This document shows positions 17,456 through 26,303 of a DNA stretch of 64,000 bases, piece by piece. The position numbers were made by a program, and so were the translations under genes. The notes beneath the pieces were generated by a model that saw only the letters and a list, made by a program, of their open reading frames with translations, had not been told where the DNA came from and ran no database searches. Numbering within the stretch: the stretch's first letter is position 1; the number at the start of each line of letters is the position of its first letter. The DNA is from Desulfococcus sp041737845 (GTDB taxonomy: Bacteria > Desulfobacterota > Desulfobacteria > Desulfobacterales > Desulfococcaceae): positions 1-64,000 of the forward strand of contig NZ_JBGSQX010000152.1 in NCBI RefSeq assembly GCF_041737845.1, given 5' to 3'.

Positions 17456-18301
17456 TCAGCGGCGAACCCTTCCCAAATAGGTATGCCAGATCCCGTCGTG
17501 CCGGCGATGCTCCACGATCTCGACGGGGCCTCCGGAAAGCAGGCGCCCCACATCGGCGGACTGGCTCCGCAGGAGGCCCGACAGAATGACCCACCGCTTG
17601 TTGAGAATGGCGCCGGATGCGAGCAGGCGGACCATCACATCGTAATGGATGTTGGCGATCATCAGGTCCGCCGGGACATCCGCCATCTCAACGGCATTCC
17701 CCTGAAACGCGAGAATCCGGTCTTCCAGGCGGTTCAAGGCGATGTTCCGCCGTGCGGTCCGGACCGCCAGAAGGTTCAAATCAAAGGCGAGCACCCGCCC
17801 GCACCCGGCCTGGGCCGCGGCCAGGGCAAGCAGCCCGGTCCCGGTCCCGACATCGACGGCCGTTGAAATCGGGGCTTCCCGGCAGACCCGCTCGATAAGC
17901 TCCAGGCAATCGCGGGTGGTGGGGTGGGTCCCCGTGCCGAAGACGACCCCGGGATCCAGGATGAGCCGTTCCCGGGACCGGTCTCCCGCCGACGGATCCC
18001 AGGGGGGAACGATGTGAAACCGCCCCGCGGAAAAACCCGTGAACCGCTCTCCCAGCCAGTCTTCATACCGCATCTGGTAGGAATCCAGGAGCGTCAGCCC
18101 GGGCTGCCTTGCGAGCATCCGGACCACGGCGTCCCGTGCCGGCCGGGAGAAGAACAGAAAAGAATACCCCTCCTCCACCCAGTTGCCGATGTAAGGCTCG
18201 CCGGACATGCAGGCATCATCGACGACGCCGCCCTCGATGTAGTAAATGTGAAGATCCCGGCAGGGATGCGCTTTCGGGCCGACGTCCAATCGTTCACTCA
18301 C
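17456..18301 (-). CDS. prmA: Ribosomal protein L11 methyltransferase-like protein (PrmA family)
   Basis: SAM-dependent methyltransferase of 281 residues. The PrmA signature DPGVVFGTGTHPTTR is followed by motif I VDVGTGTGLLALAAA and the acidic VLAFDLN of motif II; MIANIHYDV occupies the catalytic-loop position. The N-terminal part (FLFFSRPARDAVVRML, YEDWLGERF, FHIVPPWDP) matches the substrate-recognition region. The start is GTG at 18301, overlapping the CBS-ACT gene by eight bases. PrmA trimethylates L11 in other bacteria; the unusual neighbourhood means another protein target is possible. Confidence 0.82.
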   Translation of the reverse strand: MSERLDVGPKAHPCRDLHIYYIEGGVVDDACMSGEPYIGNWVEEGYSFLFFSRPARDAVVRMLARQPGLTLLDSYQMRYEDWLGERFTGFSAGRFHIVPPWDPSAGDRSRERLILDPGVVFGTGTHPTTRDCLELIERVCREAPISTAVDVGTGTGLLALAAAQAGCGRVLAFDLNLLAVRTARRNIALNRLEDRILAFQGNAVEMADVPADLMIANIHYDVMVRLLASGAILNKRWVILSGLLRSQSADVGRLLSGGPVEIVEHRRHDGIWHTYLGRVRR

Positions 18302-18971
18302 TTTTCGGCAAACGGTCGAGATGCCAGTCCATGGGATCGATCAGGGAAAATCCCATTTCGACAAATTTCTTCTTGATTCGCCCCACGTTGTTGGTCAGGA
18401 GGTACGGAAACACGGCCCGTTTGGTTTCATCCCAGTGCCGGGCCACCAGCACGCTGCCGCACGAGATGTTCTCCTCGGCGATGGCATCCACGATCTTTTT
18501 GAGCTGACCGACCTTCTCCTCGACGAGGATCCCCAGGAGCGTGCCGGGCTCTCCGATCCCCAGCACATTGATGAAGGCGCGCATCAGGTCCCGGACGGAG
18601 AGGATCCCCTTGAGCTTGTTGTTTTCATCCACCACCGGCAGGGCCCCCACCTTCTTCTGCTGAATGATCAGGAGCGCGTCCTGGATGGTGTGCATCGGCT
18701 TCAAGGTCACGGGATTTTTGCTCATGATGTCCCGGGCCGTTATCTTGGCCTGCCGCTCCCGCTCCTTGGCGCTGTCGAAATCGTCCAGCAGGATGGACGG
18801 CGTGGCGCTTCGAACATCCCGGTCGGTTACGATCCCCACCAGGGTGTTCTCTTCGTCGGTCACCGGCAGATGGCGAATCTGGTGCTTGTTCAGGAGCGCC
18901 CTCGCTTCGAGGAGGCTCGTCTCCGGCCGGATGGTAATCACACCTTTGGTCATCGATTTATCGACAAACAT
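18294..18971 (-). CDS. CBS-pair protein with C-terminal ACT-like domain (AcuB-like)
   Basis: 225 residues. Two CBS modules are clear: MTKGVITIRPETSLLEARALLNKHQIRHLPV with LVGIVTDRDVR, and MSKNPVTLKPMHTIQDALLIIQQKKVGALPV with LKGILSVRDLM. They are followed by an ACT-like regulatory part (LLGILVEEKVGQLKKIVDAIAEENISCGSVLV). CBS pairs bind adenosyl ligands such as AMP, ATP or SAM. The architecture is that of AcuB-type proteins, and the next upstream gene is AcuC/histone-deacetylase-like, repeating the acetoin-utilisation pairing. GGGAGGAG precedes the ATG at 18971. It overlaps the prmA-like gene. Confidence 0.86.
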   Translation of the reverse strand: MFVDKSMTKGVITIRPETSLLEARALLNKHQIRHLPVTDEENTLVGIVTDRDVRSATPSILLDDFDSAKERERQAKITARDIMSKNPVTLKPMHTIQDALLIIQQKKVGALPVVDENNKLKGILSVRDLMRAFINVLGIGEPGTLLGILVEEKVGQLKKIVDAIAEENISCGSVLVARHWDETKRAVFPYLLTNNVGRIKKKFVEMGFSLIDPMDWHLDRLPKSE

Positions 18972-19021
18972 TCATCTCCTCCCATACTTGGAAAATGTTT
19001 AATAAGCCTGCCTGAGATCGT

Positions 19022-19972
19022 CTATCCTTTCAGCAGGATCTCGACATGATTTTTCACGAGTTCGGGGAGCCGCTCGATGTTGTAGCCGCCCTCCAGAACC
19101 GACACGATCCTGCCGCCTGCGTATTTGTTCGCGAGATCCATCAGGGTCTCCATGATCCATGAAAAGCATTCCGTGGAGAGATTGATGCCCGACATGTCAT
19201 CATCTTTATGGGCGTCGAATCCCGTGGAAACCAGGATGAAATCCGGCTCAAAGCGGGAAAAGGCGGGCAGGAGGTCCCGCTCGATCAATGCCATGTATTC
19301 CGCATCCCCCTGTCCCGGCAGAACCGGCGTGTTCAGGGTGTATCCCCGGCCGGCGTCCATCCCCTCTTCAAACTCCCGGCCCGTGCCGGGATAGGCAAAA
19401 GAGGGGTGTTCGTGGATGGAGTAGTAGAAAACCGTTGGATCGTACTCAAAAATGTGCTGCGTGCCGTTTCCGTGGTGGACGTCAAAGTCGACGATGCCCA
19501 CGCGGCCCACCCGACACTCATCCTGAAGATACCTTGCCGCGATGGCCACGTTGTTGAAATAGCAGAAACCCATGGCCTTGCTGATTTCCGCATGATGCCC
19601 GGGAGGCCTGACCGCACAGAAGGCGTTGTCGATCTCCCCCGCCATGACGCGCCTCACCGTATCGATGACGCCGCCCACGGCAAGGACGGCGATATCATAG
19701 GTTTCCCGGCACATCTGGTTGTCTGGATAGTCGAACTCGCACATCCCCATGAGACAGGCTTCCTCGAGCCGCATGATGTAGTTGACGTGATGAACCTGCT
19801 CGATATACTTCTGGCTCATGCGCTTTCCCTCGATGAGGGTCAGCTTGGGGAGAAGACCGGCCTCTTCAAGTCCTCTGTAGGCCGCACGAAGCCGATCGGA
19901 CGACTCCGGGTGCATGCGGCCGGTGTCATGGAGCAGAAACCTTTCATCGTAGAGAAAGCCTGTTCTTTTCAT
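19022..19972 (-). CDS. Histone deacetylase / AcuC-like zinc deacetylase
   Basis: Zinc-dependent arginase-fold deacetylase, 316 residues. Diagnostic motifs: FHP-like MHPESSDRL near the start, CAVRPPGHHAE with the tandem catalytic His pair, MGFCYFNNVAIAA, and the zinc site VGIVDFDVHHGNGTQ. STGFDAHKDDDMSG provides the last zinc Asp region and SVLEGGYN closes the core. AcuC-type members deacetylate acetyl-CoA synthetase or other lysine or polyamine substrates. A GGGGGG tract precedes the ATG at 19972, 25 bases after the cooC-like stop, so the two are probably cotranscribed. Confidence 0.9.
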   Translation of the reverse strand: MKRTGFLYDERFLLHDTGRMHPESSDRLRAAYRGLEEAGLLPKLTLIEGKRMSQKYIEQVHHVNYIMRLEEACLMGMCEFDYPDNQMCRETYDIAVLAVGGVIDTVRRVMAGEIDNAFCAVRPPGHHAEISKAMGFCYFNNVAIAARYLQDECRVGRVGIVDFDVHHGNGTQHIFEYDPTVFYYSIHEHPSFAYPGTGREFEEGMDAGRGYTLNTPVLPGQGDAEYMALIERDLLPAFSRFEPDFILVSTGFDAHKDDDMSGINLSTECFSWIMETLMDLANKYAGGRIVSVLEGGYNIERLPELVKNHVEILLKG

Positions 19973-19997
19973 AATCCCCCCATCGTCAAAAGAAGTA

Positions 19998-20747
19998 TTA
20001 ATCGATGATCTTTTCAAAAATCTCGAAGGCGGCGCGAACGGCCGGATTGTCTTCGGGAATCGTCACGGTCGGCTTTCCCTTGAGGTCGTATTCGTAAACC
20101 GTTTCGTCCTCCTGAATGACGCCGGCCAACTGGATGCCGGCGTCGCGGATGATTTCAAGCGCGCCCGGATCGGGCTCCCCCTTGGCCTGGTTCATGATCA
20201 GGCAGCACTTTCCCGCGACGATATTCAGATCCTTGGCCAGTTCATTGATCCGCACGGCGGCCTGGATCCCTCTGCGGGAGGCGTCGGTCACCAGCAGGAG
20301 CACGTCCACGTTCCGCGTGGTGAGGCGGCTGATGTGCTCCATTCCCGCCTCGTTGTCCATGACGACATAAGGGTAGTTGACCGAAAGCTTTTCCAGGAAC
20401 CCCGTGAGGATGCTGTTGGCTGCGCAGTAGCACCCCGCCCCTTCCGGCTGGCCCATGACGAGGAGATCGTATCCGTCCTCCTCGGCGATGGCCTCCTCCA
20501 GCCGCATGGACATGAAGACATCCTTGGTCATGCCCTCCGGCACACGGCCCTTTTTCATGTCCTCCCGCGCATTGCCCACGGTATCGCGGACCCTGAGCCC
20601 CAGCACCTCATTCAAATTCGCGTTGGCGTCCGCGTCGACGGCGAGGACGGGTGTTTTGTGTTTTTCGACAAGATATTTGACGAGCAATCCGGCGACGGTG
20701 GTTTTGCCCGTGCCGCCCTTTCCGGCGAGTGCAATTGAATAACTCAT
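19998..20747 (-). CDS. cooC: CooC-type nickel/CO dehydrogenase maturation ATPase
   Basis: MinD/ParA-superfamily ATPase of 249 residues with a deviant Walker A, LAGKGGTGKTT, and LAVDADANANL. The middle has MGQPEGAGCYCAANSIL, whose Cys-x-Cys is the CooC metal/dimer motif, followed by YVVMDNEAGMEHISR and LLLVTDASRRGIQAA. CooC inserts nickel into the CO dehydrogenase active site. No CODH or acetyl-CoA synthase structural gene is in this window, but the ASKHA corrinoid activator lies in the same cluster, consistent with Wood-Ljungdahl metabolism (inference). GAGGAAG precedes the ATG; it is the first gene of the minus-strand cluster. Confidence 0.88.
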   Translation of the reverse strand: MSYSIALAGKGGTGKTTVAGLLVKYLVEKHKTPVLAVDADANANLNEVLGLRVRDTVGNAREDMKKGRVPEGMTKDVFMSMRLEEAIAEEDGYDLLVMGQPEGAGCYCAANSILTGFLEKLSVNYPYVVMDNEAGMEHISRLTTRNVDVLLLVTDASRRGIQAAVRINELAKDLNIVAGKCCLIMNQAKGEPDPGALEIIRDAGIQLAGVIQEDETVYEYDLKGKPTVTIPEDNPAVRAAFEIFEKIID

Positions 20748-21307
20748 GTGCGTTACTTCCTCATTAACGGTTCCGTGAAACGTCCGCTGTCGGGATCAGG
20801 CAGATTCCCCGCCGCGACGGCAATGCGCCAGCCCGCCGTATTCGGGGGGGAATGGCAAGCCTTGATCCCGATCTTTTTCAAAACCGGCTTTACTGCAGAT
20901 TTTTACGAACTTATCCTTTATCGGTGCGTGAATACATTCATGCAATTATGAATAGCATATCATTTTCAACCAATTAAGTCAGGTAAAATTAACAGTCAAG
21001 GAACTTTTCCGACAACGGCCGGTTCACGCCCCGCAGGCTGGTTTTTTTGCCGGGGTCGGGAAGCATTCTATTCAGGATCCCGTTTCCTAACGAGCGCTCG
21101 AACTTTTTTACGGTGCTCCCGGAAATTCCTTGCATCGGCAGTTCCCATATGCTATTTCTCCAATATTACTGTTAAAATTCAACAGACTAAATAAACGCCG
21201 CCAAATCACTGGGGGTCGATTCCGATCCTGAATATCGTTTAACCCTCGGGGCGGGATGAACTGTAATCCCAATCGCGAACATCCAACATCAACCAGGGGG
21301 AGGCAAC
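20748..21307. other. 560-base gap with AT-rich segment and no gene
   Basis: The divergent gap between the cooC-like gene and the acyl-CoA dehydrogenase gene. The part from about 20900 to 21000 and around 21140-21190 is markedly AT-rich against the surrounding DNA. It probably carries the promoters of both transcripts. The only defined element I see is the palindrome at 21091-21100. No open frame or RNA gene can be supported. Confidence 0.5.
21091..21100. promoter_or_regulatory. Perfect palindrome CGAGCGCTCG, possible TetR-type operator
   Basis: CGAGCGCTCG at 21091-21100, within TAACGAGCGCTCGAA, 207 bases before the acyl-CoA dehydrogenase ATG. TetR-family regulators of fatty-acid catabolism often use sites of this style. 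No regulator gene lies next to it. This is a suggestion only. Confidence 0.3.
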
Positions 21308-22462
21308 ATGGAATTTGAATTGACCAGAGAGCAAATGCGCATTCAGCAGTCGGTCAGGGAGTTTGTCAAAAAGGAATTTCAGAAAGACCTGATCGCGGAG
21401 ATGGACGAAAAACACGAATATCCCGTGGATATCTGGAAGAAAGCCGCCGAACTCGGGTTTATCGGCATCCATTTCCCGGAAAAATACTCGGGCATGGGAT
21501 ACGGCGTCATGGAAAACATTCTGGTTGCCGAGGAGTTGTGCCGCGGCGATTCCTCCGTCGGCGCATGCCTCATTCTGGCCGATTTCGCCTCTGAGATCCT
21601 CCTGCACTTCGGATCGGAGGAGCAGAAATCCAACTGGCTCCCCAAGGTTGCCGAGGGCAAGGTCCTTTCCTGCGGCGCCTTCACGGAGCCGGACCATGGT
21701 TCGGACATCACCCGGATGGATACCACAGCCGTCAGGGACGGCGACGACTGGTTGATCAACGGCACCAAGATTTTCATCACCAACGGAGGCCCCCTTGCCG
21801 GGTTCTACAGCGTCCTCTGCCAGACGGACCCCGATGCATCGCCCCCCCATCGCGGCCAGAGCCTGATCCTGGTCGAGGCGGACCGGCCCGGCGTTTCGGC
21901 CGCCAGCGTGGGGACCAAGATGGGCATCCGCTCCATGTACACGGCGGAGGTCGTCTTCAAGGATGTCCGGGTGCCCGCGGCCAACCTGATCGGCAAGGAA
22001 AACAAGGGCTTTTACCAGGTCCTCGAATTCTTTGACGAAAGCCGCATCCTCATCGCCGCCCAAGGACTGGGAACGGCCCAGGGCGCCTTTGACCGGGCAC
22101 TCGCCTACGTCAAGTCCCGGGAGCAGTTCGGCAAAAAGATCGCCCACTTCCAGATCACCCAGCACAAGATCGCGGATATCGCCACCAAGATCGAGCAGGT
22201 CCGCCTTCTGGTCCACAAGGCGGCATGGAACTTCGATCAGGGACGCATCGATCCCAAACTGACCTCCATGGCCAAGATGGCCGCCGGCCGCTGCGCGGTG
22301 GAGGTCTGCGACGAAGCCATCCAGCTTCTGGGCGGATACGGCTACATGCTGGATTACGAGGTGGAGCGGTTTGCCCGGGACGCGAAGATCTGCGAACTCT
22401 ACGAGGGCACCAAGGAGATCCAGAAAAACACCATCGCAAGCGCCATCCTGGGAAAACTGTAA
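21308..22462 (+). CDS. Acyl-CoA dehydrogenase
   Basis: FAD-dependent enzyme of 384 residues that oxidises acyl-CoA to trans-2-enoyl-CoA. Family motifs: GFIGIHFPEKYSGMGYG, AFTEPDHGSDI (FAD/substrate contact), INGTKIFITNG, GTKMGIRSMYTAEVVF, SREQFGKKIAHFQ, and the C-terminal QLLGGYGYMLDYEVERFARDAKI with LYEGTKEIQKN, where the Glu after Tyr is the likely catalytic base. Chain-length specificity cannot be read from this. GGGGGAGG lies just before the ATG at 21308. It is monocistronic, ended by the hairpin at 22493. Electron-transfer flavoprotein genes are not nearby. Confidence 0.93.
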   Translation: MEFELTREQMRIQQSVREFVKKEFQKDLIAEMDEKHEYPVDIWKKAAELGFIGIHFPEKYSGMGYGVMENILVAEELCRGDSSVGACLILADFASEILLHFGSEEQKSNWLPKVAEGKVLSCGAFTEPDHGSDITRMDTTAVRDGDDWLINGTKIFITNGGPLAGFYSVLCQTDPDASPPHRGQSLILVEADRPGVSAASVGTKMGIRSMYTAEVVFKDVRVPAANLIGKENKGFYQVLEFFDESRILIAAQGLGTAQGAFDRALAYVKSREQFGKKIAHFQITQHKIADIATKIEQVRLLVHKAAWNFDQGRIDPKLTSMAKMAAGRCAVEVCDEAIQLLGGYGYMLDYEVERFARDAKICELYEGTKEIQKNTIASAILGKL

Positions 22463-22492
22463 TCACGCAGGCCTCCCGACGGGCGCGCGCCC

Positions 22493-22533
22493 ATGTCCCG
22501 GGAAGACCCTCCCGGGACATCCGTCGTTTTTTT
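22493..22533 (+). terminator. Rho-independent terminator after acyl-CoA dehydrogenase
   Basis: A perfect 11-base stem, ATGTCCCGGGA (22493-22503) with TCCCGGGACAT (22510-22520), and a six-base loop. It is followed by a run of seven T at 22527-22533. It lies 30 bases past the stop codon. Confidence 0.9.
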
Positions 22534-22731
22534 CCGCCTTGCCTGTAGACTTGGCCATCTTTATGTTATGCTGGTTACGGCTTCGGGAATGACGGTTCCG
22601 GAACATCCGATATCCACGCCGCCTGTTTCGCCGCGGGGGACTCTGCCTGCCCATCATGCCCCGGGATTTGAAGCCTTGTTCTCGAACCCTTGACGAAACC
22701 GTCTGCCAATCGACCGGTTGTGAGCTTGTCC

Positions 22732-24435
22732 ATGCTGAGTATTCGAAAAATCGGGGCCTTCGGCCGGACCTACCGCCATCTCAACCGGTATCGCCAGATT
22801 TTGGGCATCCTCATCAAATACGGGTTCGGGGACGTCATCGAGCGCCTCAACATCGATCAGTATATCGAAATCGGCCTTCAGATGCTTTCCGCCAGCAAGC
22901 GGCCCATCCTCCAGACCCATAAGCTCACCCGGGCCGAGCGGGTCCGGATGGCCATCGAGGAACTGGGTCCGACCTACATCAAGCTGGGCCAGCTTCTCTC
23001 CACGCGGTCCGACCTCGTTTCGCCCGCCCTCATCGAGGAACTGTCCAAGCTCCAGGACGAGGTGCCGCCGTTCCCCTTTGACGACGTCAGGAACGTTTTT
23101 GAGTCCGAATTCCAGCGCATGCCGGAGGAGATGTTCGAGATGTTCGTCCCCGAACCCTTTGCCTCCGCCTCCATCGGCCAGGTGCACAAGGCCACGACCC
23201 GCGAGGGGGACATCGTCGCCGTAAAGGTGCAGCGCCCGGGCATCAAACAGCTGATCGAGGTCGACGTCGAAATCATGCTCCACCTGGCCACGCTGATCGA
23301 GCACAACATCGAGGAGATGGCGTTCCAGCGGCCGGTCAAGATCGTCGAGGAATTCGCCCGGAGCATCGAGAAGGAGATCGACTACAACATCGAGGCCGCC
23401 CACATCGAGCGGTTCGCCCGCCAGTTCCTGAGCATCCCCTCCATCTACGTCCCCAAGGTCTATCGGGAGATCACCACCGAGCGGATCCTGACCATGGAAT
23501 TCGTGAAGGGAATCAAGGTGTCGCGGACGGAGAAGCTGGCGGAGGCCGGCCTTGATACGCGGCGGGTCGTGGACCTCGGGGCGGACCTCCTCCTCCAGCA
23601 GGTGTTCGACCACGGATTCTTCCACGCCGACCCCCACCCCGGGAACATCCTCGTGCTGCCGGGGCACGTCATCTGCCTCCTTGATTTCGGAATGATGGGA
23701 TCCATCGACCGGTACACCAAGCAGGCCTTCGTAGACCTGATTTACGGGGCCGCCCGTCGGGACGAATTTCGCACGACCCAGGTCCTTCTCCGGATCACCA
23801 GCCGGGAGGGGGAGCCGGACGTCCGCATGCTGGAGCGGGATGTGGCGGACATCATGGGCCAGTATCTTTACAGGCCTCTCAAGGACATTAAGGCGAACAA
23901 GCTCCTCCACGACCTTCTGGCGCTGACCTCGCGACATCATCTGCGCATCCCGCCCGACCTCTTCCTGATGCTGAAGGCCTTCAGCACCGTCGAGGGCGTC
24001 GCCCGTCTTCTCAACCCGGAATTTGACATGGTCGCCAGGGCGCTTCCGTTCATCAAGCGGGAAAAGGCCGCCCGCATGCGCCCCGAACGGATCACCGAGG
24101 AGATCCTGGCCATTTCCCTCGACCTGATCGCCTTCCTTCAGCAGTTTCCCAAGGATGCGCTCGAGGTGGTCCGCCTCGTGAAACGCCAGCGGCTCGCGGT
24201 GCAGTTCGAGCACCACGGCCTGGAAAAAATGATCGAAACCCACGACCGGATCAGCAACAAGCTCTCCTTTGCCATCATCACCGCCGCCCTGATCATCGGG
24301 TCTTCCATCATCGTCATCGCCCGGATTCCGCCGTTGATCTACGGCATATCGCTCATCGGGATCATCATCTTCATCGCCGCCGCCATCCTGGGCCTGTATC
24401 TCATCTTCTCCATCATGAGCAAAAAACGCCTGTGA
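22732..24435 (+). CDS. ABC1/AarF (UbiB-family) atypical kinase-like protein
   Basis: 567 residues. The ABC1 signature is present: EELGPTYIKLGQLLSTRSDL (KxGQ motif), FASASIGQVHKA (Ala-rich loop), VAVKVQRPG with the ATP-site Lys, EIDYNIEAAHIERF (ExD), HGFFHADPHPGNILVL, and LLDFGMMG (DFG). The C-terminus has two membrane helices (AIITAALIIGSSIIVIARI and IGIIIFIAAAILGLYLI). UbiB/AarF proteins support isoprenoid quinone synthesis or lipid handling; the organism makes menaquinone, so a ubiquinone role is unlikely. The Met at 22732 is preferred; TTG at 22690 or GTG at 22719 are in-frame alternatives, and ribosome sites are weak for all. Confidence 0.87.
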   Translation: MLSIRKIGAFGRTYRHLNRYRQILGILIKYGFGDVIERLNIDQYIEIGLQMLSASKRPILQTHKLTRAERVRMAIEELGPTYIKLGQLLSTRSDLVSPALIEELSKLQDEVPPFPFDDVRNVFESEFQRMPEEMFEMFVPEPFASASIGQVHKATTREGDIVAVKVQRPGIKQLIEVDVEIMLHLATLIEHNIEEMAFQRPVKIVEEFARSIEKEIDYNIEAAHIERFARQFLSIPSIYVPKVYREITTERILTMEFVKGIKVSRTEKLAEAGLDTRRVVDLGADLLLQQVFDHGFFHADPHPGNILVLPGHVICLLDFGMMGSIDRYTKQAFVDLIYGAARRDEFRTTQVLLRITSREGEPDVRMLERDVADIMGQYLYRPLKDIKANKLLHDLLALTSRHHLRIPPDLFLMLKAFSTVEGVARLLNPEFDMVARALPFIKREKAARMRPERITEEILAISLDLIAFLQQFPKDALEVVRLVKRQRLAVQFEHHGLEKMIETHDRISNKLSFAIITAALIIGSSIIVIARIPPLIYGISLIGIIIFIAAAILGLYLIFSIMSKKRL

Positions 24436-24444
24436 GCGTATCCG

Positions 24445-25965
24445 CTATCGATAGAGCGCATAGTCGACGCCGTACTTTTTCGCCTTGTACGCCACCTTCC
24501 GCACGGTCGTCTTGAGGAGGTCCGCAGACTGGGTGACGTTGCCCCGGGTATTCTTGAAGGCATCGATGATCATCTCCCGCTCCACGCTGGCGATGGCGTC
24601 TTCGAGAGAGAGGTCCGGCAGGGTGTCGGACTCCTTTCCGGTCTGGAGGGTCGGCGGCAGGTGGTAGCTGTGGACCACGCCCTCGTCGCAGACCAGGATC
24701 GCCCGCTCGATGCAGTTTTCCAGCTCCCGGACGTTTCCGGGCCAGTGGTAGGCCATGAGCATGTCGATGGCCGGCGTGGAAAAGCGGCGGATGTCCTTGC
24801 CGTTCTCCGCGCTGTATTTCTCGAGAAAATGATCGGCCAGGAGCAGGATATCGGTCTTGCGCTCCCGGAGGGGCGGCATGTAGATGGGAAAAACGTTCAG
24901 GCGGTAGTAGAGATCTCCCCGGAAAGAGCCCTCCTCGACCGCCAGCTCCAGGTTTTTGTTCGTGGCGGCCATCACCCGGACGTCGGTCTTGATGGTCTTC
25001 TGACCCCCGATCCGATCGAACTCCTTCTCCTGGAGGACCCGCAGAAGGTTCACCTGTACGTCCGGGGTGATCGACCCGATTTCATCCAGGAAAATGGTCC
25101 CTTTGTGGGCCAGCTCGAATTTCCCGAGCTTCTGGCGGATGGCGCCGGTGAACGCCCCCTTTTCATGGCCGAAGAGTTCGCTCTCGATCAGGTTGGCCGG
25201 CAGGGCCGCGCAGTTCATCTTGACGAACGGGCTCTTGGCCCGCCGGCTGTTGTAGTGGATGGAATTGGCGACGAGTTCCTTGCCGGTTCCGCTCTCCCCG
25301 CGGATCAGCACCGTGGCGTTGCTCTTGGAGACCTGGGAGATCATCTGGAACACCTCCCGCATCTTGTTGCTGTTGCCGATGATGTTGTTGATGCGGTATT
25401 TGTTTTCGAGTTCGTTCTTGAGGCGGCGGTTTTCCTCCCGGAGCTGCTCTTTTTCAAGATGGATCTTTTCGAGGTTGATCACGTGCTGGGCGATCATCAT
25501 GGCGACAACGCTCAACAGCTCCGTTCCGTTGTTGAGGGAATAGGCGGGGTCGTAGGGGCGGTCCACGCTGAGGGCGCCGATGACGATGTTGCCTCTGGTG
25601 ATGGGCACGCAGAAATAGGAAAATTCCTCCTTGGCCTTCCGGGAGTCGGTGCGGTCCAGGAAGAGGGGCTCTTCGCTGATCTTGGGAATGGCGACGGGCT
25701 TGCCGCTTTCGATCACCCGGCCGGTGATCCCCTCTCCCAGCTTGTATTTTCCCCGGGCGATGGCGGTCTGGGAGAGCCCGTGCGCCACCTCGATGCTGAT
25801 TTCGTTACGGAGCGGATTCAGGATGGTGACCGTCCCCCGGATCATGTCCATGGAACCGGAGAGTATGCCCAGGACTTTGTAGAGGGATTTTCTCAGCTCC
25901 AGGTGCTCGTTGAGGGTCTTGCTGATTTCGTAAAGCAGGGTGACTTCCTCGATCTTCTTCATCAT
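24445..25965 (-). CDS. NifA-type sigma-54-dependent transcriptional activator
   Basis: Three-domain bacterial enhancer-binding protein of about 506 residues. An N-terminal GAF domain (LGEGITGRVIESGKPVAIP, FSYFCVPITRGNIVIGALSV) is followed by a short coiled coil. The AAA+ domain has Walker A RGESGTGKE, the sigma-54 contact loop KGAFTGAI, Walker B GTIFLDEIG, and YHWPGNVRELENCIERA. The C-terminal Fis-like helix-turn-helix reads NVTQSADLLKTTVRKVAYKAKKYGV. The GAF type resembles NifA, but no nitrogenase gene is near and the signal is unknown. The start is taken at 25965; a Met at 25992 is possible. It converges on the UbiB-like gene, ten bases apart. Confidence 0.9.
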   Translation of the reverse strand: MMKKIEEVTLLYEISKTLNEHLELRKSLYKVLGILSGSMDMIRGTVTILNPLRNEISIEVAHGLSQTAIARGKYKLGEGITGRVIESGKPVAIPKISEEPLFLDRTDSRKAKEEFSYFCVPITRGNIVIGALSVDRPYDPAYSLNNGTELLSVVAMMIAQHVINLEKIHLEKEQLREENRRLKNELENKYRINNIIGNSNKMREVFQMISQVSKSNATVLIRGESGTGKELVANSIHYNSRRAKSPFVKMNCAALPANLIESELFGHEKGAFTGAIRQKLGKFELAHKGTIFLDEIGSITPDVQVNLLRVLQEKEFDRIGGQKTIKTDVRVMAATNKNLELAVEEGSFRGDLYYRLNVFPIYMPPLRERKTDILLLADHFLEKYSAENGKDIRRFSTPAIDMLMAYHWPGNVRELENCIERAILVCDEGVVHSYHLPPTLQTGKESDTLPDLSLEDAIASVEREMIIDAFKNTRGNVTQSADLLKTTVRKVAYKAKKYGVDYALYR

Positions 25966-26303
25966 GTGTGCGCCAATCCAATCACGTTGCATATTTTCAG
26001 GCGGCAACCGGCCGCCGAACAGGTTTTCAAGAGCCTCCCGCAGGCAGGGACAACTGCGCCCATATTTTAGTACAGCAAAACAATTTTGCAATAAATAATT
26101 ACAAATTTGGCCGGCTTTTCCGGGATCAAGGCGACGCGGCAGAGCATTTTTAAGGACAAGTCCTTGATGATTTCTGTAGCGAAACGGGCGCTATAATGAT
26201 ATTCAGAATATTTTAAATGTTCACCCTCAGCGGCATTGCCCACGCTGGGGTATGGAAGCGTTGATGAAAATGACCGTTAACCGCTAACCAAAAAGGACGC
26301 AGG

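Noticed and set aside
20763..20790. Possible further copy of the dispersed repeat (ACGGTTCCGTGAAA near the cooC start)
   Set aside because: Only about a dozen bases match, and the internal segments of the repeat are absent.
22654..24243. A 529-codon minus-strand frame opposite the UbiB-like gene
   Set aside because: Shadow frame; the opposite strand encodes all ABC1 kinase motifs.
24661..26070. A 469-codon plus-strand frame opposite the sigma-54 activator
   Set aside because: Shadow of the AAA+ gene; no family features and no ribosome site.
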